Shown here piece by piece: positions 1-5,760 of a stretch of 5,760 bases of DNA. Source of the stretch: an uncultured Veillonella sp. (GTDB lineage: Bacteria; Bacillota; Negativicutes; Veillonellales; Veillonellaceae); contig URZS01000083.1 of NCBI GenBank assembly GCA_900552445.1, forward strand, positions 1-5,760. Direction: 5' to 3'. How positions within the stretch are numbered: the stretch's first letter is position 1; the number at the start of each line of letters is the position of its first letter. Position numbers and translations under genes: made by a program. The notes under the pieces are model-generated. The model was not told the DNA's origin. It worked only from the letters and a program-made list of their open reading frames with translations, and made no database searches.

Positions 1-1194
1 ACAGAAGAAAAAGCAACAAATAATGTAACTAATAGTGTAAGAAATAATGTAACCAATAGTGTAACCAATAGTGAAACTAATAGTGTTGAGAATAATAAAG
101 CTAAAGAACCAATTACAATATCCGTACGGAATGGATCATTAAGAGAGACTGTATTAGGCATTTGTCGAAGTTATGGTATATCAGTTATCGGTGTAGAGTC
201 ATTAAAAGGAAATATTACGGCCACCGTAAAAGGGGAGTCTCCAGAAGAGGTTATGAAAGAGTTAGGGCGGATATATCATTTTTCTGTATCAAAGCAACAT
301 AATACATTACTTATTGAATCTGATGAGTCGGCACTGGAGAACAGAGAACTCTATGTACTATCCCCAGAACACTTACCAGCAGAATCTTTGAAAGCTGTAA
401 TGGGCACTGTAGTAAAGAATGATAAAATGGCCGTACTTTCAGAACAAAATGAGGTCATTATGCATGTAACGAGCGGTGAAAAAAGGCGGGTAGAAACCTT
501 AGTCCGTACGATCGATAAGGAGCCTAAACAAGTGCAATTAGAAGCTACGATAATTGCTATGGAGCAATCCTATGCAAAAGAACAAGGCTTTCGTTGGTCT
601 TGGCTCAGTTTGACTGGCCATGGTGATGATAAGACTAATTCGTATGGAGCCGTTACCTTTGGTAAAACACCTAGTGGAGAAGCTTATAAGTTTTTTGTAA
701 AACCAGAACTAAGTCTTATGGAAAGTTCTGGAAAAGCTGTTCTAATAGCAAAACCATCTATTATGGCTCTTAATGGGGAGACTGCACATATATTAATCGG
801 TGAACGTATTCCCGTTATAGAAGAGTCAGAGGTGAATGGAGAACGCAAGCGATCTACTCGCTATGAAGAGGTGGGGATCAAGTTAAACTATACTCCTATT
901 ATTACTGCTGATGGTGGTGTAGACGCAAAAATACATGCTGAGGTAAGCACACCAATTATGGTATCGGAAATGAAAGCTTATAAAATTAGTACAAGGCAGG
1001 CTCATACTAGAGTACGTTTACAACAAGGAGAAGTACTCGTCATAGGAGGCCTCATGGATAATCGAGACCAGCACCAACTACAAAAGGTACCCATATTAGG
1101 AGATATTCCATTATTGGGCAAATTGTTTCGTCATAGCAGAAAATCAAAAGATTCTATAGAGATGTTGATGTTAGTACGGGTAACTGTGGTATAA
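1..1194 (+). CDS. Secretin, PilQ-like outer-membrane pore protein (5' truncated by window edge)
   Basis: The frame is open from base 1 to the TAA at 1192-1194, giving 397 visible codons; the true start and signal peptide lie to the left. The ATG at 253 is codon 85, inside a conserved-looking domain, so it is not the start. Visible order: an Asn/Thr/Val/Ser-rich repeated linker (residues 5-32), an STN-like domain (about 38-110), one N1-like domain (about 116-172) and the secretin core (about 175-397). Residues 343-376 fit the classic secretin signature exactly: GEVLVIGGL, eleven residues, then VPILGDIPLLGKLF. Proteins of this family form multimeric outer-membrane gates for type IV pili, competence or type II/III secretion. 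STN plus a single N1 ahead of the core resembles PilQ more than GspD, which carries several N domains. The chain ends just after the core, so there is no C-terminal pilotin-binding extension. The secretin family is near certain; the specific system is inferred. Confidence 0.93.
   Translation, partial: TEEKATNNVTNSVRNNVTNSVTNSETNSVENNKAKEPITISVRNGSLRETVLGICRSYGISVIGVESLKGNITATVKGESPEEVMKELGRIYHFSVSKQHNTLLIESDESALENRELYVLSPEHLPAESLKAVMGTVVKNDKMAVLSEQNEVIMHVTSGEKRRVETLVRTIDKEPKQVQLEATIIAMEQSYAKEQGFRWSWLSLTGHGDDKTNSYGAVTFGKTPSGEAYKFFVKPELSLMESSGKAVLIAKPSIMALNGETAHILIGERIPVIEESEVNGERKRSTRYEEVGIKLNYTPIITADGGVDAKIHAEVSTPIMVSEMKAYKISTRQAHTRVRLQQGEVLVIGGLMDNRDQHQLQKVPILGDIPLLGKLFRHSRKSKDSIEMLMLVRVTVV
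13..96 (+). repeat. Seven imperfect 12-bp tandem repeats in the secretin linker
   Basis: Seven consecutive 12-base units begin at 13, 25, 37, 49, 61, 73 and 85. The core form is GTAACCAATAGT; the units at 49 and 61 are identical. They are in frame and encode ATNN, VTNS, VRNN, VTNS, VTNS, ETNS and VENN. Because each unit is four codons, gain or loss of units would change linker length without breaking the frame. More units may lie left of the edge, although the first four codons (TEEK) do not fit the pattern. The encoded stretch is polar and probably unstructured, joining an N-terminal part to the STN-like domain. Confidence 0.9.
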
Positions 1195-1210
1195 TAAAGG
1201 GTAAATGATT

Positions 1211-1216
1211 AGGAGG
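1211..1216 (+). promoter_or_regulatory. Ribosome binding site of the ABC-F gene
   Basis: AGGAGG, a full Shine-Dalgarno core, lies 6 bases before the ATG at 1223. It fixes that start in the 28-bp gap after the secretin stop. No convincing promoter is visible in this short gap, so transcription probably reads through from the secretin gene or starts inside it. Confidence 0.85.
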
Positions 1217-1222
1217 TTGTGA

Positions 1223-3142
1223 ATGGAACGCATTCGAATGATAGGCCTTGGAAAATCATTTGGGGTGCGCCAAGTTTTTTCCAATGTGTCTTTTGAGATA
1301 AAAGAGGGCGATCGACTCGCCTTGGTAGGGCCTAATGGGGCCGGTAAATCTACCTTATTAAAATGCATATTAGGCTATGAGGAGCTTGATGAAGGTAATG
1401 TAGTAAAGTCTCCTGTTGCAAGTATTGGCTATTTGCAACAAGATGTTAATCTTGGTGACGATAGTTTAGCTACTGAGATCGAAAAGGCCTGGGCTGATGT
1501 ACATGCATTGGAAGAACAACTTAAAGAACTTACGAGCCGCTTAGAAACTGAAGAGGCTAGTGAAGCTGATTTACAACGCTTAGATTATTTACAAAATCGT
1601 CTAGAATGGCTTGGTGGTTATGACTATGAACAAAAGACAAAGCGTATTGTTTATGGTTTAGGTTTTACTGATGAAGACCTAGATAAACCAGCTAACGCTT
1701 TTTCTGGTGGTCAAAAGACGCGTATTAACTTAGCAAAAGCCTTAGTTCGTCGGCCAGATTTTCTGTTCTTGGATGAACCGACAAACCATTTAGATATGGA
1801 TATGCTCGAGTGGCTTGAAGGGTACTTAGCAGCCTATCCTGGTGGCATTCTCATCGTCAGCCATGACCGCTATTTCTTAGACCGTATCGTCACAGGAGTT
1901 GTAGAACTTGATAATCATAAGGCTACAACGTATCGTGGCAACTATAGTCGTTATATTCAACAACGTGATGAACGGTTGAAAGCTGATATGGTGGCATATG
2001 AGAAGCAACAAGAGTACATCAAGAAAACAGAGGCTTATATAGATAAATACCGTGCAGGTATCAAGTCTAAAATGGCTCGTGGTCGTCAGTCGCAACTTAA
2101 TCGCTTAGAGCGTCTTGAGGCTCCTGTTACTTCACATCATTTACGATTTTCCTTCCCTCCAGCGGCTATGAGTGCTGATAAGGTTCTAGTCTTAGATCAC
2201 TTATCAGTTGGATATGGTGAAAGCTCTATCATTGATGATATATCTCTCGTTGTGCGCCGCGGTGAGTCTGTGGCTCTTATCGGTCCTAATGGTGCCGGTA
2301 AATCGACTCTAGTAAAAACTATTGTAGGAGAACTATTCCCTGAATCTGGTCATGTAGATATTGGGAATCGCGTACAAGTTGGTTACTTCTCACAAGAGCA
2401 CGAAGAGCTACATGATTCTTGGCAGGTAGTAGAAGAGATTATGAATCACTTTAACTACAGTGAAGATAAGGCCCGTAACGTGCTTGGTGCATTCCTCTTT
2501 AAAGGGGATGATGTGTTTAAACTAGTCGGTGATTTATCCGGTGGTGAAAGAGCGCGTTTAGCATTGCTGAAATTATTCCTTCAAGGTGATAATTTCCTTA
2601 TCTTGGACGAACCGACAAACCATTTAGATATTCCTACGCGAGAAATAGTAGAAGAAGCACTGCAACAATTTGAAGGCACTTGCTTCATTATTTCTCACGA
2701 TAGATATTTCTTAGATCAAGTTTCTACAAAAACAGTAGTTCTTGACGATGGCAAAATTACTGAGTATCTCGGTAATTACTCATACTACAAGGAAAAGCTG
2801 AAAGAGCAAGAAGACTTATTAGCGCTAGCTAATGAGCAAAATTTAGAAGCTGATAAGGTTGACAGCAAATCTAGTTCAGCCGATGAGCCAGTACTTTCAG
2901 TATCAGAATCTACCGAGGAAAATCAGAAGAAGCCGAATGCTTATATGGTGGAAAAACAATTAGCAGAGGTCGAATCTGAAATTGCTCGCCTTGAAGCAAC
3001 AATGAAGATGTATGAGGTGCAATTAGCAAATCCTGTGGTGCAACAAGATTTAGAGGAAATGTCCAAAATCTCTTTGCAAATTGAAGAAACTCAAAGCGAG
3101 TTAGATTCATTGTATGAGAAATGGGAAAGATTATCTGAATAG
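1223..3142 (+). CDS. ABC-F family ATPase (YdiF/EttA/Uup-like), cytosolic, two nucleotide-binding domains
   Basis: A complete 639-residue protein with two ABC ATPase domains and no membrane segments, the hallmark of ABC-F proteins, which act on ribosomes rather than as transporters. Domain 1: Walker A GPNGAGKS (36-43), Q-loop near 72-73, signature SGGQ (161-164), Walker B FLFLDE (180-185), H-switch SHDR (213-216). Domain 2: Walker A (354-361), Q391, signature SGGE (439-442), Walker B FLILDE (458-463), SHDR (491-494). Both Walker B motifs run into PTNHLD, typical of the family. Between the domains, about 242-300 is a charged helical linker rich in K, R, Q and E (the P-site tRNA interaction motif region). 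After domain 2 there is a Ser/Glu-rich spacer (about 540-572) and a predicted coiled coil (about 573-638). Overall length and C-terminal coiled coil resemble Bacillus YdiF, recalled from memory. All catalytic residues are present, so it looks active. Whether it acts in housekeeping translation or antibiotic protection cannot be read from the sequence. It lies 28 bp after the secretin gene and is possibly cotranscribed with it. Confidence 0.95.
   Translation: MERIRMIGLGKSFGVRQVFSNVSFEIKEGDRLALVGPNGAGKSTLLKCILGYEELDEGNVVKSPVASIGYLQQDVNLGDDSLATEIEKAWADVHALEEQLKELTSRLETEEASEADLQRLDYLQNRLEWLGGYDYEQKTKRIVYGLGFTDEDLDKPANAFSGGQKTRINLAKALVRRPDFLFLDEPTNHLDMDMLEWLEGYLAAYPGGILIVSHDRYFLDRIVTGVVELDNHKATTYRGNYSRYIQQRDERLKADMVAYEKQQEYIKKTEAYIDKYRAGIKSKMARGRQSQLNRLERLEAPVTSHHLRFSFPPAAMSADKVLVLDHLSVGYGESSIIDDISLVVRRGESVALIGPNGAGKSTLVKTIVGELFPESGHVDIGNRVQVGYFSQEHEELHDSWQVVEEIMNHFNYSEDKARNVLGAFLFKGDDVFKLVGDLSGGERARLALLKLFLQGDNFLILDEPTNHLDIPTREIVEEALQQFEGTCFIISHDRYFLDQVSTKTVVLDDGKITEYLGNYSYYKEKLKEQEDLLALANEQNLEADKVDSKSSSADEPVLSVSESTEENQKKPNAYMVEKQLAEVESEIARLEATMKMYEVQLANPVVQQDLEEMSKISLQIEETQSELDSLYEKWERLSE
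1775..1797 (+). repeat. 23-bp direct repeat, copy 1 (Walker B/PTNHLD of domain 1)
   Basis: This stretch is identical to 2609-2631. It encodes the EPTNHLD segment of the first ATPase domain. Identity at the DNA level, including third codon positions, goes beyond the protein motif and fits the duplicated-domain origin of ABC-F genes, perhaps with later gene conversion or shared codon preference. Confidence 0.85.
2609..2631 (+). repeat. 23-bp direct repeat, copy 2 (Walker B/PTNHLD of domain 2)
   Basis: This is the second copy of the 23-base stretch at 1775-1797, encoding the same segment in the second ATPase domain. The two copies are 834 bases apart and in the same codon phase, so recombination between them would delete one domain equivalent in frame. 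Confidence 0.85.
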
Positions 3143-3168
3143 GTTATTTAATGTATATATTATTGGGG

Positions 3169-3192
3169 AATTAAAATCATTATCTTTTAATT
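3169..3192 (+). promoter_or_regulatory. AT-only inverted repeat overlapping the livJ -35 box (possible operator)
   Basis: A perfect 8-bp inverted repeat, AATTAAAA (3169-3176) and TTTTAATT (3185-3192), is separated by 8 bases. The right arm runs into the first two bases of the TTGACA element. The position suits a repressor or activator site for the liv operon. The stem has no G or C and is not followed by a T-run, so it is not a convincing terminator. In AT-rich intergenic DNA such a dyad can arise by chance. Confidence 0.4.
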
Positions 3193-3218
3193 GACAAAGT
3201 ATTTTAGATTCTCATAAT
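3191..3218 (+). promoter_or_regulatory. Sigma-70-type promoter for the liv operon
   Basis: A perfect -35 box TTGACA (3191-3196) is followed after 16 bp by CATAAT (3213-3218), five of six matches to the -10 consensus. Transcription would start near 3225, leaving a leader of about 39 bases before livJ. The upstream DNA is A/T-rich and could help polymerase binding. Such a short leader leaves no room for a T-box or other large riboswitch, so control would act at transcription initiation. Confidence 0.75.
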
Positions 3219-3252
3219 ATAGGAATAGATTTAAAGTTTTATGTTTCAAAGG

Positions 3253-3259
3253 AAGGGTG
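3253..3259 (+). promoter_or_regulatory. Ribosome binding site of livJ
   Basis: AAGGGTG sits 4 bases before the ATG at 3264, within a longer purine-rich stretch from about 3248. It approximates AAGGAGGTG with one base missing or changed. It supports the ATG at 3264, from which a standard lipoprotein signal peptide follows directly. Confidence 0.65.
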
Positions 3260-3263
3260 TAAC

Positions 3264-4412
3264 ATGAATAAATCCATGTTGAAAAAAGCAGCCATTTTTG
3301 GTCTTGCTGGTGTAATGGCAGTTGCTGCTGGTTGTGGCAGTAATAAAGATGCAGGTAATGCAAATAGCAATGAAGCTAAAATTGCATTGTTAACAACAAC
3401 AACTGGTGGCGCCGCAGCATATGGTGAATCCATTAAAGCTGGCGCAGAATTGGCAGTAAGCGAAATCAATGCTGATGCAAATGCTGTGAAAATCAACTTA
3501 TTAGTAGAAGATACTAAAGGTGATAAAAACGAAGCAATCAATGCAATGAATAAAGTAATTTCTAAGGATAAAGTTGTAGCAGTTATCGGTCCTATGTTAT
3601 CTGGTGAAATGATGGCAGCAGGTCCTGTAGCAAATAAAAGTAAAATTGTAGCTCTTGGTACATCTACAACTGCTGAAGGTATTACAGATATCGGCGATTA
3701 CATTTTCCGTAATGCTGTACCTGAATCCTTAGCAGTAGATACTGCAATTAAAGAAGCACATAAAACTTTAGGTTTCAAAACTGCAGCTATTATGTACTCC
3801 AATAACAATGATCAAATGGTATCTGTAAACAATACAGCTCGTAAAGCATTGGAATCTGTAGGCGTACAAATCGTTGATACTGAAACATTTGCAGATAAAG
3901 ATACAGACTTCTCTGCACAATTGACTAAGATTCAACAAGCAAAACCTGATGTAATCGTAGTTGCTTCCCTCTACCAAGAAGGCGCATTGATCATGAAAAA
4001 AATGCGTGAAATGGGTATGAATCAACCTGTAATTGGCTCTAACGGCTTCAACAGTCCACAATTCATTAAAATTGCTGGTGATGCGGCTAACGGTGTTATC
4101 GTTGGTACACCTTGGTTCCCTAATAAAGAAGACCAAAAGGTTAAAGACTTCCGTAAAGCTTATGTAGCTAAATATGGTAAAGAACCTGACCAATTCGCAG
4201 CACAAGCATACGATGCAGTATATCTTTATGAAGCAGCTTTGAAAAAAGCAGGCTCCACAACTGATCGCGAAAAATTCCGTGAAGCATTGAAAAATATTGC
4301 TGACTTCGTTGGTGTAACTGGTCAATTCAAGTTCAACGAAAAACGCGATCCATCCATGGAAGTTCAAGTATTACAAATTAAAAACGGTCAATTTGACGCA
4401 TTAACAAAATAA
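3264..4412 (+). CDS. livJ: Branched-chain amino acid ABC transporter substrate-binding lipoprotein LivJ
   Basis: A complete 382-residue extracytoplasmic binding protein of the Leu/Ile/Val family (type I periplasmic binding fold, Peripla_BP_6-like). Residues 1-23 form a lipoprotein signal peptide: positive start (K3, K7, K8), hydrophobic core and lipobox AAGC, with Cys24 as the lipidated residue. Cys24 is the only cysteine in the protein. The mature part starts with a flexible Asn/Ala/Gly linker (about 25-37). Family features include AAYGESIKAGAELAV near 51-65, VIGPMLSGE (108-116), GTSTTAEGIT (132-141, the likely Ser/Thr ligand-binding loop) and FAAQAYDAVYL (311-321). The lipid would anchor it at the membrane facing the periplasm, where it hands ligand to LivH/LivM. 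It is first in the operon, behind its own strong promoter, and its codon choice is strongly biased, both suggesting high expression. Leucine-type substrates are inferred from the family; some relatives bind other amino acids or amides. Confidence 0.93.
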   Translation: MNKSMLKKAAIFGLAGVMAVAAGCGSNKDAGNANSNEAKIALLTTTTGGAAAYGESIKAGAELAVSEINADANAVKINLLVEDTKGDKNEAINAMNKVISKDKVVAVIGPMLSGEMMAAGPVANKSKIVALGTSTTAEGITDIGDYIFRNAVPESLAVDTAIKEAHKTLGFKTAAIMYSNNNDQMVSVNNTARKALESVGVQIVDTETFADKDTDFSAQLTKIQQAKPDVIVVASLYQEGALIMKKMREMGMNQPVIGSNGFNSPQFIKIAGDAANGVIVGTPWFPNKEDQKVKDFRKAYVAKYGKEPDQFAAQAYDAVYLYEAALKKAGSTTDREKFREALKNIADFVGVTGQFKFNEKRDPSMEVQVLQIKNGQFDALTK

Positions 4413-4415
4413 GTT

Positions 4416-4420
4416 GAGGT
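4416..4420 (+). promoter_or_regulatory. Ribosome binding site that fixes the GTG start of livH
   Basis: GAGGT lies 6 bases before GTG at 4427. A stop codon (TGA at 4415-4417) is in the same frame just upstream and no ATG occurs between, so GTG is the only sensible start. The 14-bp livJ-livH gap holds no hairpin. Confidence 0.75.
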
Positions 4421-4426
4421 AGTATA

Positions 4427-5308
4427 GTGTTTTTACAACAATTAGTTAACGGGTTAACCCTCGGTAGCTTATATGCTGTACTCGCTATTGGCTTAACACT
4501 TGTGTTCGGTGTTTTGAATATTATCAACATGGCTCACGGAGGCATCTTTATGATAGGTGCCTTCGTTGGTCTTTTTATGGTAACAATTTTTAACGTTAAC
4601 ATTTTTGTAGCCCTTATCGTAGCTATGGCAGTAGGCGCTATCCTCGGTTATCTCCTAGAATTTGTGGCTCTTCGTCCACTACGCAAGAAAAAGGTGTCTC
4701 ACCTGGCACCACTTATTAGTACCATCGGTGTTTCTATCTTTATTGAAAGCTTGGCATTATTGCTTTGGGGTCCTCAAACAAGATCTTTCCCACCAGATTA
4801 TATTGGTGGTCTTATCGACTTTGGGGCTTTTAAAATTTCCATGGTACAAATCATTGGCTTAGGTGTTTCTATCGTTTTAATGCTTATTTTAAATATAGTT
4901 ATTAAGAAAACTAAAATTGGTAAGGCTATTCGCGCCGTATCAATGAGTACTGAAACGGCAGCTCTTTTAGGCATTAATCCTACCATGATTATTTCTGTTA
5001 CAGTAATGATTGCCTCTGCACTAGGTGCAGCTGCAGGTGTATTAGTAGGCTTATCCTTCAATGCTATTGAACCTACTATGGGCGTTATCATCGGATTTAA
5101 AGGTCTTGCGGTTCTTATTTTAGGTGGTCTTGGCAATATTACTGGTGCCATGGTTGGTGGCTTTATTCTTGGCGTAGCAGAGGTATTCTCTGTTGCCTAT
5201 GGTGCTTCTACATTCCGTGATGCCGTAGCCTTTGGTCTCATTATCCTATTATTATTCTGGCGCCCTCAAGGCTTGTTTGGTTCTAAAGATAAAGGGGGTA
5301 GACCGTAA
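4427..5308 (+). CDS. livH: Branched-chain amino acid ABC transporter permease LivH
   Basis: A complete 293-residue integral membrane protein, close to the usual length for LivH (about 300). It forms one half of the inner-membrane channel together with LivM. The N-terminus has the family hallmarks QQLVNGLTLGSLYA (4-17), GLTLVFGVLNIINMAHG (22-38) and the following FMIGAF. About eight hydrophobic segments are visible, roughly at 8-29, 36-52, 58-80, 93-113, 139-159, 186-208, 221-251 and 265-278. The cytoplasmic loop about 160-184 (GKAIRA... TAALLGIN) matches the region that contacts the ATPase subunits in this permease family. The C-terminus ends with the conserved WRPQGLFG (278-285) and a short basic tail. 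The start is GTG. It follows livJ by 14 bp and its stop overlaps the livM start (TAATG), so it is in the same operon and probably translationally coupled to livM. Confidence 0.95.
   Translation: MFLQQLVNGLTLGSLYAVLAIGLTLVFGVLNIINMAHGGIFMIGAFVGLFMVTIFNVNIFVALIVAMAVGAILGYLLEFVALRPLRKKKVSHLAPLISTIGVSIFIESLALLLWGPQTRSFPPDYIGGLIDFGAFKISMVQIIGLGVSIVLMLILNIVIKKTKIGKAIRAVSMSTETAALLGINPTMIISVTVMIASALGAAAGVLVGLSFNAIEPTMGVIIGFKGLAVLILGGLGNITGAMVGGFILGVAEVFSVAYGASTFRDAVAFGLIILLLFWRPQGLFGSKDKGGRP
5291..5298 (+). promoter_or_regulatory. Ribosome binding site of livM, inside the livH 3' end
   Basis: AAAGGGGG lies 9 bases before the ATG at 5308 and within the last codons of livH. Ribosomes ending livH are next to the livM start, which supports coupled translation of the two permease subunits. 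Confidence 0.7.
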
Positions 5309-5760
5309 TGGATTTATTAAACCCGTATTATCTACAGATCGTGATGTTCTTCATCATCAATGCCATCATGGGTATTTCTATTTACTTTACACTTGCCAGT
5401 GGTCAGCTCTCTCTTGGTGCAGCTGGTTTTATGAGTGTGGGTGCTTATGTAGGCGCTATGCTTTCTTTGAAAGCTGAGTTGCCTATCGTTGTTGGCATTC
5501 TAGTAGGTGGCTTAGTTGCAAGTCTTGTAGCAGTTATCATTGGCTTACCGACAACACGCCTTAAAGGCTTGTACCTAGCTATTTCAACTCTTGGTTTTGG
5601 TGAAGTAGTACGCGTTATTTTCTTGAACTTAGATATTACAAATGGTGCCTTAGGTTTATCTGGTATTCCATCTATTCCTCAAGAATTGACAAACTATGCT
5701 TATGAATTTGATATGGATGGGCTAATGGGACTTGATGCTGTTACATGGGGCAACTTGATG
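5308..5760 (+). CDS. livM: Branched-chain amino acid ABC transporter permease LivM (3' truncated by window edge)
   Basis: The frame opens at ATG 5308 and runs without a stop to the last base, giving 151 codons, roughly half of a typical LivM of 300-plus residues. The visible part starts MDLLNPYYLQIVMFFIINA and contains the LivM hallmarks GQLSLGAAGFMSVGAYVGA (36-54) and LKGLYLAISTLGFGEVVRV (88-106), followed by ITNGALGLSGIP (112-123), equivalent to the family's TGG-x-G-x-IP stretch. Hydrophobic segments lie near 10-33, 38-56 and 61-84, with another around 90-108. It would pair with LivH in the inner membrane. The first base of the ATG is the last base of the livH stop (TAATG), so the genes overlap by one base. 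The usual downstream partners livG and livF are beyond the window. Confidence 0.94.
   Translation, partial: MDLLNPYYLQIVMFFIINAIMGISIYFTLASGQLSLGAAGFMSVGAYVGAMLSLKAELPIVVGILVGGLVASLVAVIIGLPTTRLKGLYLAISTLGFGEVVRVIFLNLDITNGALGLSGIPSIPQELTNYAYEFDMDGLMGLDAVTWGNLM

Noticed and set aside
253..1194. Secretin gene starting at the ATG at 253
   Set aside because: The frame is open back to base 1 and the upstream codons encode the first half of an STN-like domain, so 253 is an internal Met; the gene is simply cut by the window edge.
3169..3192. Rho-independent terminator of the ABC-F gene
   Set aside because: The stem is only A-T pairs and is followed by GACAAAG, not a T-run, so it would be a poor terminator.
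3239..3541. Open frame on the - strand across the livJ 5' end
   Set aside because: It is an Ala/Pro/Leu-rich complement of the Ala-rich livJ start and would run into the livJ promoter region; no independent signal supports it.
3768..4367. Long open frame (199 codons) on the - strand, antisense to livJ
   Set aside because: It lies wholly inside livJ, has a Phe/Cys-rich composition typical of the complement of a codon-biased gene, shows no domain I recognise and no convincing ribosome binding site. It is a shadow of livJ.
4798..5151. Open frame (117 codons) on the - strand inside livH
   Set aside because: It is the complement of a membrane-protein gene and is low in sequence complexity (Ile/Pro/Lys/Thr); no start signals and no recognisable domain.
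5232..5477. Open frame (81 codons) on the + strand across the livH-livM junction
   Set aside because: It overlaps both real permease genes out of frame; livM in the frame from 5308 carries clear family motifs instead.
1..5760. CRISPR array, mobile element, tRNA or rRNA genes
   Set aside because: I saw no spaced direct repeats, no transposase or terminal inverted repeats, and no tRNA- or rRNA-like stretches; nearly the whole window is explained by five + strand coding regions.

Overview
The window reads as chromosomal DNA from a low-GC, diderm (outer-membrane-bearing) Firmicute. A Negativicutes member such as Veillonella is the best guess. This is an inference from gene content and style, not from a marker gene: a secretin, which needs an outer membrane, sits beside Firmicute-like features. 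Those features are strong AGGAGG-type ribosome binding sites, a YdiF-like ABC-F ATPase and a solute-binding protein made as a lipoprotein. All genes are on the + strand and the sequence is densely coding.

Layout. Positions 1-1194 hold the 3' part of a secretin gene, cut by the left edge. Its reading frame is open from base 1, so the ATG at 253 is internal. It carries a 12-bp tandem repeat near the edge, an STN-like domain, one N1-like domain and a complete secretin core with the family signature, as in PilQ-type secretins. After 28 bp comes a 639-residue ABC-F ATPase (1223-3142) with two nucleotide-binding domains and a C-terminal coiled coil. A 121-bp gap (3143-3263) carries a near-consensus sigma-70-type promoter (TTGACA, 16 bp, CATAAT) and an AT-only dyad overlapping its -35 box. 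I see no intrinsic terminator there. Then follows a branched-chain amino acid uptake operon: livJ (3264-4412, lipoprotein binding protein), livH (4427-5308, permease, GTG start) and livM (5308 to the right edge, permease, 3' truncated). livH and livM overlap by one base (TAATG). The ATPase genes livG and livF are expected just beyond the right edge but cannot be seen.

How the genes work together. LivJ captures leucine/isoleucine/valine-type ligands outside the inner membrane and delivers them to the LivH-LivM channel, which LivG/LivF would power. The secretin would form an outer-membrane pore for a type IV pilus, competence or type II-like system whose other genes should lie to the left. The ABC-F protein is a cytosolic, ribosome-associated ATPase family member with no clear functional tie to either side.

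I did not find a new kind of system here. The most notable points are the tetrapeptide repeat and compact architecture of the secretin, the dyad over the livJ promoter, and the sharp codon-usage contrast between livJ and the secretin gene.
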